A stretch of DNA of 5,881 nucleotides from Microbacteriaceae bacterium (GCA_016463265.1 JAEMRP010000014.1:6885-12765), one strand, 5' to 3'; numbered from the stretch's first letter, positions 1 to 5,881 are shown. Program-made: numbers and translations. Notes: generated by a model from the letters alone, not told the origin.

Positions 1-38
1 GTAACAAGTTCCCCAATGTTGCGAAGCAGAGTGGTCAT
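1..38 (-). CDS. hutI: imidazolonepropionase HutI, N-terminal fragment (cut by window edge)
   Basis: An ATG at 38-36 on the minus strand opens a frame reading MTTLLRNIGELVT, which runs off the left edge of the window. The pattern LL-x-NIGELVT resembles the usual start of imidazolonepropionase (HutI), a cytosolic metal-dependent amidohydrolase that opens the imidazolone ring to give N-formimidoyl-L-glutamate, the third step of histidine breakdown. The ATG lies 13 nt after the hutU stop codon in the same direction, so it is probably the third gene of the hut operon, and hutH-hutU-hutI is a known actinobacterial order. I see no strong Shine-Dalgarno sequence in the gap, so translation may depend on coupling to hutU. 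Only 13 residues are visible; the call rests on that short similarity plus context. The metal-binding residues lie outside the window. Confidence 0.7.
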   Translation of the reverse strand, partial: MTTLLRNIGELV

Positions 39-51
39 GACGTCAGGCTAC

Positions 52-1740
52 TCAAATCTCCCACATTGGAACGCGAAGGCCGCGTTCGCGCGCTACTTCG
101 GCGGCTCGTTCGTAACCAGCATCGACGTGGCGCATGACTCCGGATCCCGGATCGTTGACCAACACGCGCGACACTTTTTCGGCCGCGAGGTCGGTGCCGT
201 CCACGACGAGCACCTGGCCACTGTGAATCGAGCGTCCGATACCGACACCACCGCCGTGGTGGAGTGACACCCAGGTCGCGCCGCTCGCGGTGTTGAGAAG
301 TGCGTTCAACAGTGGCCAGTCAGCAATCGCATCACTGCCGTCGAGCATCGCTTCCGTTTCTCGATACGGCGACGCAACAGAACCGGAATCGAGGTGGTCG
401 CGCCCGATGACGATGGGCGCGCTGACTTCGCCGTTCTTGACCATGTCGTTGAAACGCAAACCAGCGAGGTGGCGTTCCTTGTACCCGAGCCAGCAGATAC
501 GTGCGGGGAGTCCCTCGAAGTGGACCTTTGCACTGGCCTTGGTAATCCAGCGCTTCAAGTGTTCGTCATCGGGGAACAGCTCCAGAATCGCCTTGTCGGT
601 AGCCGCGATGTCCGCGGGGTCGCCGGAAAGGGCGACCCATCGGAACGGGCCCTTTCCTTCGGCGAAAAGTGGGCGGATATAGGCGGGAACGAATCCGGGG
701 AAGTCGAACGCACGGTCATAGCCCCCCAGTTCTGCCTCGCGCCGAATCGAGTTGCCGTAATCGAACACAACGGCACCTTTGTCTTGGAACTCGACCATCG
801 CCTTGACCTGCTTGGCCATGGCGGCACGGGAACGGTCAGTGAAGCCCTCAGGGTCTTTCGCCGCGTCGCCGAGCCAGTCCGCGACGGTCTCGCCCTCGGG
901 GAGGTACGACAGCGGGTCGTGGGCGCTCGTCTGGTCGGTCACGATATCGATCGCGACACCGCGCGCGAGCATCTCGGGGAAGACCGTTGCCGCATTGCCG
1001 ACCAGTCCAACCGAGCGAGGGATGCGCTTGTCTTTTGCGTCCAGCGCGCGCTCGATGGCAACATCGATGTTGTCCGTCATCTCGTCAAGGTAACCGTGGT
1101 CTACGCGACGCTGAAGGCGTTCTGCGCTGACGTCCACGATGAGCACCACTCCGTCGTTCATGGTGACAGCGAGTGGCTGGGCGCCACCCATTCCACCGCA
1201 ACCGCCGGTGAGTGTCAGCGTTCCAGCGAGCGACCCGTTGAACTTCTCGCGAGCGACCGCACCGAACGTCTCGTACGTTCCTTGAAGGATTCCCTGCGTA
1301 CCAATGTAGATCCACGAACCGGCCGTCATCTGGCCGTACATCGTAAGCCCCTCGGCCTCGAGCTTGCGGAATTCGGGCCAGTTCGCCCAATCGCCGACGA
1401 GGTTCGAGTTCGCGATCAGAACGCGCGGTGCCCACTCGTGGGTTGTGAAGATGCCGACGGGCTTACCGGACTGGACAAGAAGGGTCTCGTTGGACTCGAG
1501 CGTGTCGAGCGCGTGAACGATAGCATCGAACGCTTGCCAGTTGCGCGCGGCACGACCCGTTCCGCCGTAGACCACGAGGTCGTCGGGGCGCTCGGCGACG
1601 TCAGGGTCCAGATTGTTCATGAGCATCCGCTTGGCGGCCTCGGTCGACCAGTGCTTGGTCGAGATGGTGCTGCCGCGCGCCGCGCGCACGATTCGTGGTT
1701 CGTGTCCGGGAACCGAACCGCCTACGGGGATGATGGCCAT
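52..1740 (-). CDS. hutU: urocanate hydratase (urocanase) HutU
   Basis: This 562-residue protein has the usual length for urocanase, the cytosolic NAD+-dependent enzyme that hydrates urocanate to 4-imidazolone-5-propionate, the second step of histidine catabolism. NAD+ is a tightly bound electrophilic cofactor in this family. Conserved blocks are present in order: [11 protein letters not shown] at about 58-68, the glycine-rich NAD-binding stretch [11 protein letters not shown] at 179-189, LPARICWLG at 411-419 with the family's active-site cysteine at 416, DGSDAI at 467-472, and [11 protein letters not shown] at 494-504. No key residue appears to be missing. The start is supported by an AAAGGA ribosome-binding site 7 nt upstream that overlaps the hutH stop. 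The gene sits 11 nt after hutH and 13 nt before the putative hutI, so it is almost certainly expressed with them. Identity is secure. Confidence 0.97.
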   Translation of the reverse strand: MAIIPVGGSVPGHEPRIVRAARGSTISTKHWSTEAAKRMLMNNLDPDVAERPDDLVVYGGTGRAARNWQAFDAIVHALDTLESNETLLVQSGKPVGIFTTHEWAPRVLIANSNLVGDWANWPEFRKLEAEGLTMYGQMTAGSWIYIGTQGILQGTYETFGAVAREKFNGSLAGTLTLTGGCGGMGGAQPLAVTMNDGVVLIVDVSAERLQRRVDHGYLDEMTDNIDVAIERALDAKDKRIPRSVGLVGNAATVFPEMLARGVAIDIVTDQTSAHDPLSYLPEGETVADWLGDAAKDPEGFTDRSRAAMAKQVKAMVEFQDKGAVVFDYGNSIRREAELGGYDRAFDFPGFVPAYIRPLFAEGKGPFRWVALSGDPADIAATDKAILELFPDDEHLKRWITKASAKVHFEGLPARICWLGYKERHLAGLRFNDMVKNGEVSAPIVIGRDHLDSGSVASPYRETEAMLDGSDAIADWPLLNALLNTASGATWVSLHHGGGVGIGRSIHSGQVLVVDGTDLAAEKVSRVLVNDPGSGVMRHVDAGYERAAEVARERGLRVPMWEI

Positions 1741-1747
1741 CTGTGTG

Positions 1748-1753
1748 TCCTTT
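1748..1753 (-). promoter_or_regulatory. ribosome-binding site of hutU overlapping the hutH stop codon
   Basis: On the minus strand the junction reads CTAAAGGACACACAG followed by the hutU ATG. The AAAGGA core lies 7 nt before the start codon and shares two bases with the hutH TAA stop (1754-1752). This is the clearest Shine-Dalgarno sequence in the hut cluster. Its overlap with the stop suggests that hutU is translated by ribosomes finishing hutH or re-initiating nearby. Confidence 0.75.
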
Positions 1754-3284
1754 AGTCGAGTGTGCCGGTGGTCTTTTCCGCTGTCGCAAGAATCTGTCCC
1801 GATTGGACCAATGCGACGACGGCATCAATTTCAGGAGAGAGGAATCGGTCGGGGCCAGGGCCTCCGGATGCCGCGTTGACAAGGTCGATGACGGGTCCGG
1901 TCGCCGCGGAGGCTGGGACGCCACGCAACGCAGCACCTCTAGATGCGGTGAGGATTTCGATCGCAAGAACTCGCGAGAGACCGTCGATTGCACGACCGAG
2001 CTTGCGGCCGGCCGCCCAGCCCATCGAGACGTGATCTTCTTGCATCGCGGATGACGGAATCGAGTCGACCGAGGCGGGCACCGCCAAGCGCTTCATTTCA
2101 CTGACGATTCCGGCAGCTGTGTATTGCGCAATCATTAGTCCGCTATCAACGCCCGCTTCGTGCGCGAGGAACGGGGGAAGCCCATGGCTTCGCGTTTTGT
2201 CGAGGAAGCGGTCCGTTCGACGTTCGCTCATCGACGCAACGTCAGCGATGGCGATGGCGAGGAAATCGAGGACGTATCCGACGGGTGCACCGTGGAAGTT
2301 TCCGTTCGATTCGACGCGGTAGTCGAGTGTGACGACCGGGTTGTCAATCGCGGACGCCAATTCCTGATTGGCGACGCGCTCGGCGTGATCAACCGTGTCG
2401 CGGGCAGCGCCGTGAACCTGTGGGGCGCATCGAATTGAATAAGCGTCTTGAACGCGGGTGTCCTCGGGTCCAGCGTGGCTGGCGACAAGCGGGCTTCCGT
2501 CAAGCAGCGCACGGATGTTACTGGCCGCCGCTCGTTGGCCAGGGTGCGGGCGCAGTGTCATCAGGTCATCGGCGAATACCTTGTCGGTCGCGAGCAGCCC
2601 CTCGACCGAGATCGACAGTGCGATGTCGGCGACACGCAGCAGGTGACGAATGTCTTCGATTGCCAAGACGAGCATCGCGGTCATGCCGTCGGTCCCGTTA
2701 ATGAGAGCGAGGCCTTCTTTCTCTCGAAGTTCGACGGGGGTGATTCCGGCGGCCGCGAGTGCGTCGGCGGAATCGAGGGCGTCACCGGCGCGATTTCGAA
2801 CGCGCCCTTCGCCCATGAGAACAAGCGCGCAGTGAGCGAGCGGAGCAAGGTCACCAGAACATCCGAGCGACCCGTATTCGTAGACGATCGGAGTGAGTCC
2901 GGCGTTCAGCACGGCGGCATACGCTTCGACCACGACCGAGCGAACTCCGGTTCGGCCGGTCATGAGCGTCGACAGTCGTTGCGCCATCAACCCGCGAATG
3001 ACTTCGGTTTCGATTTCGGGTCCGGTCCCGGCGGCGTGCGAACGAATGAGCGAACGCTGCAGTTGCGCCCGCTGGTCCGCCGGGATAAACGTGGTGGCGA
3101 GTGCGCCGAACCCGGTCGAAATTCCGTAGTGCGGGTCCGGGTCGTTCGCCAGCGCTTCGATTGCGGTGCGGGTTGCGGCAACGGCGTCGACGGCAGCGGT
3201 ATCGAGTTCGACGGTGTCGCCGTGGCGCGCAACGCGAATGAGCTCGTTGTCGGTGAGCGGACCGGTTCCCATGATGACGACCAT
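1752..3284 (-). CDS. hutH: histidine ammonia-lyase (histidase) HutH
   Basis: The enzyme removes ammonia from L-histidine to give trans-urocanate, the first committed step of histidine use. It belongs to the MIO-cofactor aromatic ammonia-lyase family, which are cytosolic tetramers. From the chosen start it has 510 residues, the normal length. Visible landmarks are YGISTGFG at 53-60 (catalytic-type Tyr53), RSHAAGTG at 81-88 (His83), [14 protein letters not shown] at 138-151 with the MIO triad Cys142-Ser143-Gly144, LINGT with Asn196, QDAYSIRC at 279-286 with Arg285, Phe330 in the GNFHG block, and QEDHVS at 415-420 with Glu416. The triad is Cys-Ser-Gly rather than the textbook Ala-Ser-Gly; I recall this as common in actinobacterial histidases. 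The ATG at 3284 was chosen because a good promoter places the transcription start on it; an ATG four codons later (3272) is the alternative. A longer reading from 3356 would overlap hutR and its operator and is unlikely. First gene of the operon. Confidence 0.96.
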   Translation of the reverse strand: MVVIMGTGPLTDNELIRVARHGDTVELDTAAVDAVAATRTAIEALANDPDPHYGISTGFGALATTFIPADQRAQLQRSLIRSHAAGTGPEIETEVIRGLMAQRLSTLMTGRTGVRSVVVEAYAAVLNAGLTPIVYEYGSLGCSGDLAPLAHCALVLMGEGRVRNRAGDALDSADALAAAGITPVELREKEGLALINGTDGMTAMLVLAIEDIRHLLRVADIALSISVEGLLATDKVFADDLMTLRPHPGQRAAASNIRALLDGSPLVASHAGPEDTRVQDAYSIRCAPQVHGAARDTVDHAERVANQELASAIDNPVVTLDYRVESNGNFHGAPVGYVLDFLAIAIADVASMSERRTDRFLDKTRSHGLPPFLAHEAGVDSGLMIAQYTAAGIVSEMKRLAVPASVDSIPSSAMQEDHVSMGWAAGRKLGRAIDGLSRVLAIEILTASRGAALRGVPASAATGPVIDLVNAASGGPGPDRFLSPEIDAVVALVQSGQILATAEKTTGTLD

Positions 3285-3290
3285 GTCTCG

Positions 3291-3319
3291 ATTACACACC
3301 CTGGGAGCCCCGCTGTCAT
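3291..3319 (-). promoter_or_regulatory. predicted promoter of the hutHU(I) operon, leaderless
   Basis: On the minus strand there is a -35 hexamer ATGACA (plus-strand 3314-3319, 5 of 6 matches to TTGACA), a 17-bp spacer, and a -10 hexamer TGTAAT (plus-strand 3291-3296, 5 of 6 to TATAAT). Six bases separate the -10 from the ATG at 3284, so transcription would begin at or within a base of the A of the start codon. A leaderless mRNA, common in actinobacteria, would explain why no proper Shine-Dalgarno precedes hutH (only a weak GAG). The hutR inverted repeat lies upstream, centred near -62, a position typical for an activator. Promoter and start are predictions from sequence alone. Confidence 0.6.
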
Positions 3320-3332
3320 CGGTTCGAGGCGC

Positions 3333-3338
3333 TATTCT
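3333..3338 (+). promoter_or_regulatory. predicted -10 element of hutR, leaderless start
   Basis: TATTCT fits the actinobacterial TAnnnT -10 pattern and ends 7 nt before the hutR ATG, which would put the transcription start on the start codon. No ribosome-binding site precedes hutR, which agrees with a leaderless transcript. I see no convincing -35 hexamer 15-19 bp upstream; the nearest candidate, CTGTCA at 3313-3318, has a spacer of only 14 bp and overlaps the -35 of hutH on the other strand. The last base of the -10 is the first base of the operator repeat, so a bound regulator should block this promoter. Confidence 0.45.
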
Positions 3339-3355
3339 GTCTGGTATGCCAGACA
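3338..3355. promoter_or_regulatory. candidate HutR operator, inverted repeat centred on the hutR start codon
   Basis: TGTCTGGTATGCCAGACA has arms TGTCTGG and CCAGACA that are perfect reverse complements around a 4-base centre, TATG. The inner 14 bases (3340-3353, TCTGGTATGCCAGA) match the motif TCTGwwATwCCAGA, which I recall being reported for the IclR-type regulator HutR of Corynebacterium resistens, except for G at two of the three 'w' positions. The repeat runs from the end of the predicted hutR -10 across the start codon (3346-3348) into codons 2-4. It lies upstream of the hutH promoter, about 62 bp from its predicted start. This suggests autorepression of hutR and activation of hutH. The symmetry is seen directly; the binding protein is inferred. 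Confidence 0.75.
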
Positions 3356-4092
3356 AAGTTCAAGTGCCTGCGGCGGATGGCGCGCTGCGCATCCTCAGCT
3401 TTCTCGCTCGTCAGCGCGGAAGCGTCCCTGCCGCGACCGTCGCGACCGCACTCGAATTACCGAGGTCGACGACGTACCACCTGCTCACCACGCTTCTCGA
3501 TCACGGGTATGTCGTCAACGGCGATCGGCGCTGGGCGCTCGGAGTTGCGACGCACGACCTCGGGACAGGCTATTTGCGGCAACAGCCACTCGCGCTGGTC
3601 GGCCGCAACCTGATCACACGGCTGGCCGACTCCGTCGGAGAGAACGCGCACCTCGCGGTCTTGCACGGTCGTGACGTTGTGTACGTCGTCGAGGGACGCG
3701 CCCCCGAGCGCCCCTCGTTGATTACCGACGTTGGCGTCCGACTTCCCGCGCACCTCACGGCGAGTGGTCGGTCGATGCTCGCGGCAATGTCACGCGAACA
3801 GGTGCTCGCGCTATACCCGAACGACGACTCGTTGACCAGGCGAGGTGACGCCGCACTGACCCGGCGTGAACTTCGCGAAGTGTTGCGAATGGCACGCGAA
3901 CGCGGCTTCGCGACCGAGCACGGTGAAATTACCGCCGGTTTTGAATCGGTGGCCGTCCCTGTTCTCGATCGCGTCGGTTGGCCACTCGCGGCAATCGCGT
4001 TGACGTTCCCCGAAGGAACCGTCGGCGTCGAACGACTCGCCCGCGAGGCACACGCGACCGCCGTCGAGATCTCGCGTCGACTTCGCGTCTAG
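3346..4092 (+). CDS. hutR: IclR-family transcriptional regulator, probable regulator of histidine utilisation
   Basis: This 248-residue protein has the IclR layout and length: an N-terminal winged helix-turn-helix at about 8-65, with a probable recognition helix in PRSTTYHLLTTLLDHGYV (39-56), and a C-terminal effector-binding domain at about 75-245. The latter includes the signature region DVGVRLPAHLTASGRSMLAA (128-147) and the block RGFATEHGEITAGFESVAVP (186-205). It is divergent from hutH, separated by 61 bp that contain promoters for both directions and an IclR-type inverted repeat on its own start codon, so it very probably controls the hut operon. The inducer may be histidine, urocanate or a later intermediate; the sequence does not say. 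The ATG at 3346 was chosen because the winged-helix domain follows directly and the -10 sits just upstream; a reading from 3166 would lie antisense inside hutH. The gene symbol is by analogy with corynebacterial HutR. Family certain, target strongly inferred. Confidence 0.9.
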   Translation: MPDKVQVPAADGALRILSFLARQRGSVPAATVATALELPRSTTYHLLTTLLDHGYVVNGDRRWALGVATHDLGTGYLRQQPLALVGRNLITRLADSVGENAHLAVLHGRDVVYVVEGRAPERPSLITDVGVRLPAHLTASGRSMLAAMSREQVLALYPNDDSLTRRGDAALTRRELREVLRMARERGFATEHGEITAGFESVAVPVLDRVGWPLAAIALTFPEGTVGVERLAREAHATAVEISRRLRV

Positions 4093-4116
4093 TCGCGGTG
4101 ATGGAAAGATAAGAGT

Positions 4117-4752
4117 ATGGATTCCTTCTCGCGTCACGAAGACTACGGCCAGGCCTCATTACGTGAGACCGACATGGTTGACGACCCGCTCGCCCAACTC
4201 GCGACGTGGCTTGTCGACGCCGAACAGGCCGAGATCTACGAACCCAACGCGTTCGTTCTCGGAACAATCGATTCCGGGGGGCGACCGACCGCTCGAACGG
4301 TGCTGCTCAAAGGGCTCGACTCTGGTTTGTTGTTCGCGACCAACTATTTGTCGCGAAAGGGCGACGCAATCGGCGGTGGGTCGGATGTCACCGCCGTCTT
4401 CGGCTGGTATTCGATGTACCGTCAGGTCATTATCGAAGGGCACGCTGAACGCGTCTCGGTGACGGAATCGGATGATTATTTCGATTCACGACCGCGCGGT
4501 TCTCAGCTCGCCGCGTGGGCGAGTGAACAATCCCGTCCCATCGAGTCGCGTGATGCGCTCGACCAGCAGTACCAGGACACCGACCAGCGATTCGCGAACG
4601 ACGATGTCGTGCCGCGACCCGAACACTGGGGCGGCTATCGCATCGTCCCCACCCGCATGGAATTCTGGAAGGGCCGCTCGAACCGCATGCACGACCGCAT
4701 CGCGTTTGAGCGCGTCGGCAACGACTGGAACGTCACGCGGTTGCAGCCCTAG
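4117..4752 (+). CDS. pdxH: pyridoxamine/pyridoxine 5'-phosphate oxidase PdxH
   Basis: PdxH oxidises pyridoxamine 5'-phosphate or pyridoxine 5'-phosphate to pyridoxal 5'-phosphate (vitamin B6 coenzyme) with FMN and O2, as a cytosolic homodimer. The 211-residue product aligns by eye over its full length with the E. coli enzyme. It shows FMN-contact blocks RTVLLKG (60-66), ATNYLSRKG (74-82) and RQVIIEG (102-108); the phosphate/substrate block YFDSRPRGSQLAAW (121-134) with Tyr121, Arg125 and Ser129; the dimer-interface and active-site region EHWGGYRIVP (169-178) and EFWKGRSNRMHDR (182-194) with Arg190 and His192; and the usual C-terminal RLQP. The start is supported by GGAAAG at 4103-4108, 8 nt upstream, and by the conserved N-terminal pattern Y-x4-L-x-E-x-D. 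It begins 24 nt after hutR on the same strand, so it may be partly co-transcribed. Co-location does not by itself show a role in histidine breakdown. Confidence 0.95.
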   Translation: MDSFSRHEDYGQASLRETDMVDDPLAQLATWLVDAEQAEIYEPNAFVLGTIDSGGRPTARTVLLKGLDSGLLFATNYLSRKGDAIGGGSDVTAVFGWYSMYRQVIIEGHAERVSVTESDDYFDSRPRGSQLAAWASEQSRPIESRDALDQQYQDTDQRFANDDVVPRPEHWGGYRIVPTRMEFWKGRSNRMHDRIAFERVGNDWNVTRLQP

Positions 4753-4787
4753 GGAATAAGTTCACCGCGACACAACTGGGAACAGGT

Positions 4788-5843
4788 ATGACGACAAACA
4801 TCGACGACATCACATTCGGACTCGACACCTTCGGCGACATGACGCACAAGGACGACGGAACCCCCGAAACCGCGGGACAGGTCCTGCGGAACCTCGTCAA
4901 ACAAGCCGTCTTTGCCGATGCTTTGGGGATTCACGCGATCCACATCGGCGAACACCACCGCGACGACTTCGCAGTGAGTGCCCCGGACACGGTGCTCGCG
5001 GGAATCGCAACGCGCACGTCGTCCATCATCCTGGGGACGGGAGTCACCGTCCTGTCGAGCGAGGACCCGGTCCGGGTTTACCAGCGCTTCGCCATCATTG
5101 ATGCACTGTCGAACGGGCGCGCCGAGATCACCGCGGGGCGAGGTTCGTTCACGGAATCGTTCCCCCTGTTCGGATTCAACCTCAACGACTACCACGCACT
5201 GTTCGAAGAGAAACTCGAACTGCTTGTGCAACTTCTCGACGAAAAGCCGGTGACCTGGTCGGGAACTATCCGATCGTCTTTGACGAACCAAGAGGTCTAT
5301 CCAAAGACGGAAAAGGGCCGAATCGGATTGCGCGTCGGGGTCGGCGGCAGCCCAGAGTCCGTCGTGCGTGCCGCGCGTCTGGGAATCCCTCTGGCGCTGG
5401 CGATTATCGGAGGTGACCCGGCACGATTCGCGCCGTTCTCGAGGTTGTACCGTGACCAATTGCAGTCATTCGGTCGGGACGACTTGCCCATCGCAATCCA
5501 CTCACCGGGGCACATTGCAGAGACCGACGAACAGGCCGTCGAAGAATTGTGGCCGCACTACGTTGCGTCGTTTGGTCGCATCGGCCGCGAACGCGGGTGG
5601 GGGCCCATCACGAAAGAACACTTCATGAGCGAGGTCACCCACGGCTCGGTTTACGCCGGGTCGCCCGAGACGGTTGCAAAGAAAATCGCACACGCGCTTT
5701 CCTCTGTCGGCGCCCAGCAGTTCGACCTCAAGTATTCGAACGGACCGATGCCGCACTCGCAGCTCATGTCATCGATCGAGTTGTACGGCACCAGAGTTAT
5801 GCCTCTTGTCCGCGAGATGCTCGCGGGAGTTCCAGCGCGTTAG
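4788..5843 (+). CDS. LLM-class (luciferase-like) flavin-dependent oxidoreductase, substrate unknown
   Basis: This 351-residue protein has the single-domain TIM-barrel layout of bacterial luciferase-like monooxygenases, which use reduced FMN or, in some actinobacteria, F420. Visible blocks are GEHHRDDFAVSAPDTVLAGI at 54-73, TGVTVLSSEDPVRVYQRFA at 84-102, LSNGRAEITAGRGSFTESFP at 107-126, VGGSPESVVRAARLGIP at 185-201 and AIIGGDPARFAP at 205-216. These resemble the uncharacterised subgroup represented, as I recall, by Agrobacterium Atu2307 (PDB 2I7G; TIGR03858). No member of that subgroup has a well-established reaction that I know of, so no substrate is proposed. No signal peptide or membrane segment is seen, so it is probably cytosolic. 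GGGAA at 4778-4782, 5 nt before the ATG, is a plausible ribosome-binding site. It lies 35 nt after pdxH on the same strand with no visible terminator between, suggesting a shared transcript. Confidence 0.9.
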   Translation: MTTNIDDITFGLDTFGDMTHKDDGTPETAGQVLRNLVKQAVFADALGIHAIHIGEHHRDDFAVSAPDTVLAGIATRTSSIILGTGVTVLSSEDPVRVYQRFAIIDALSNGRAEITAGRGSFTESFPLFGFNLNDYHALFEEKLELLVQLLDEKPVTWSGTIRSSLTNQEVYPKTEKGRIGLRVGVGGSPESVVRAARLGIPLALAIIGGDPARFAPFSRLYRDQLQSFGRDDLPIAIHSPGHIAETDEQAVEELWPHYVASFGRIGRERGWGPITKEHFMSEVTHGSVYAGSPETVAKKIAHALSSVGAQQFDLKYSNGPMPHSQLMSSIELYGTRVMPLVREMLAGVPAR

Positions 5844-5881
5844 CGGTGGCGCAGGGTTCCACCGAGTAGCCCGGCGTCAAA
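5840..5881 (-). CDS. possible C-terminal end of a convergent gene (partial, unidentified)
   Basis: Read on the minus strand from the right edge, one frame gives FDAGLLGGTLRHR followed by a TAA stop at 5842-5840. If real, this stop overlaps the TAG of the LLM oxidoreductase gene (5841-5843), so the two genes would be convergent with overlapping ends. Only 13 residues are visible, and an open frame of this length is expected by chance. The glycine-rich, basic end is compatible with many enzymes, including dehydrogenase C-termini, but I do not recognise it. Listed as a low-confidence possibility because dense packing is typical here. Confidence 0.25.
   Translation of the reverse strand, partial: FDAGLLGGTLRHR
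5844..5864. repeat. small inverted repeat just after the oxidoreductase gene, weak terminator candidate
   Basis: CGGTGG at 5844-5849 and CCACCG at 5859-5864 are perfect reverse complements around a 9-base loop, starting immediately after the TAG of the oxidoreductase gene. In RNA this could form a 6-bp GC-rich stem. No run of T follows on the plus strand, and none follows on the minus strand, so it is not a classical intrinsic terminator. The stem would also lie inside the possible convergent coding end. It may be a weak or tract-less terminator, or chance. Confidence 0.3.

Noticed and set aside
1671..1688. GC-only alternating run with local symmetry inside hutU
   Set aside because: It encodes the Arg-Ala-Ala-Arg-Gly stretch near the HutU N-terminus and is explained by Arg and Ala codons, so a regulatory hairpin is not needed.
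394..1755. Long plus-strand open frame (453 codons) opposite hutU
   Set aside because: It is antisense to a certain gene, its translation shows no recognisable family pattern, and such mirror frames are expected opposite GC-rich codons.
3166..3345. N-terminal extension of hutR starting at 3166
   Set aside because: It would place 60 low-complexity residues antisense to hutH before the winged-helix domain; IclR proteins normally begin where MPDK begins.
3285..3356. N-terminal extension of hutH starting at 3356
   Set aside because: It would run through the promoter region and operator and overlap the hutR start. The added 24 residues look unlike a histidase, and the ATG at 3284 gives the normal length and sits at a predicted transcription start.
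2448..3674. Long plus-strand open frame (408 codons) opposite hutH and running into hutR in another frame
   Set aside because: It crosses two confident genes and the control region, and the product is rich in Arg, Gly and Ser without domain patterns. It is a shadow of hutH and hutR.
4093..4116. Terminator or operator between hutR and pdxH
   Set aside because: The 24-base gap has no inverted repeat and no T-run; it contains only a plausible ribosome-binding site for pdxH.
4757..4762. TAAGTT as a -10 element for the LLM oxidoreductase gene
   Set aside because: It fits TAnnnT but has no acceptable -35 at the right distance and is 25 bases from the ATG; such hexamers are common by chance.
4749..5459. 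Minus-strand open frame (236 codons) opposite the LLM oxidoreductase
   Set aside because: It is antisense to a well-conserved protein and its arginine-rich product has no recognisable motif.

Overview
The window looks like chromosomal DNA from a GC-rich actinobacterium (Actinomycetota). Three things suggest this: the GC-heavy third codon positions, which leave long open frames antisense to the real genes; a histidine ammonia-lyase with the Cys-Ser-Gly cofactor triad I associate with actinobacterial enzymes; and a histidine-utilisation cluster controlled by an IclR-type regulator, the arrangement I recall from Corynebacterium (HutR). I cannot assign a genus.

Left half (1-3284, minus strand): a hut operon transcribed right to left, hutH (histidine ammonia-lyase), hutU (urocanate hydratase) and the first 13 codons of what is very probably hutI (imidazolonepropionase), cut by the left edge. 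Together they convert histidine to urocanate, then imidazolonepropionate, then N-formimidoyl-glutamate. The enzyme for the last step (hutG, or hutF plus hutG) is not visible. Gene spacing is tight (11 and 13 nt), and the hutH stop codon lies inside the hutU ribosome-binding site.

Centre (3285-3345): a 61-bp divergent control region between hutH and the IclR-family gene called here hutR. It holds a good promoter for hutH (-35 ATGACA, 17-bp spacer, -10 TGTAAT) whose predicted transcription start falls on the hutH ATG. A -10 TATTCT for hutR has its predicted start on the hutR ATG. An 18-bp near-perfect inverted repeat, TGTCTGGTATGCCAGACA, is centred on the hutR start codon and resembles the reported corynebacterial HutR motif TCTGwwATwCCAGA. 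The geometry suggests that HutR represses itself and activates hutH from about position -62, with both transcripts leaderless.

Right half (3346-5843, plus strand): hutR, then pdxH (pyridoxamine/pyridoxine 5'-phosphate oxidase) 24 nt downstream, then a luciferase-like (LLM) flavin-dependent oxidoreductase of unknown substrate 35 nt further on. The three could be one transcript. The last 38 bases hold a small inverted repeat and perhaps the C-terminal end of a convergent gene. The window shows no mobile element, CRISPR array, tRNA or rRNA, and no wholly new system. The most interesting element is the regulatory architecture between hutH and hutR.
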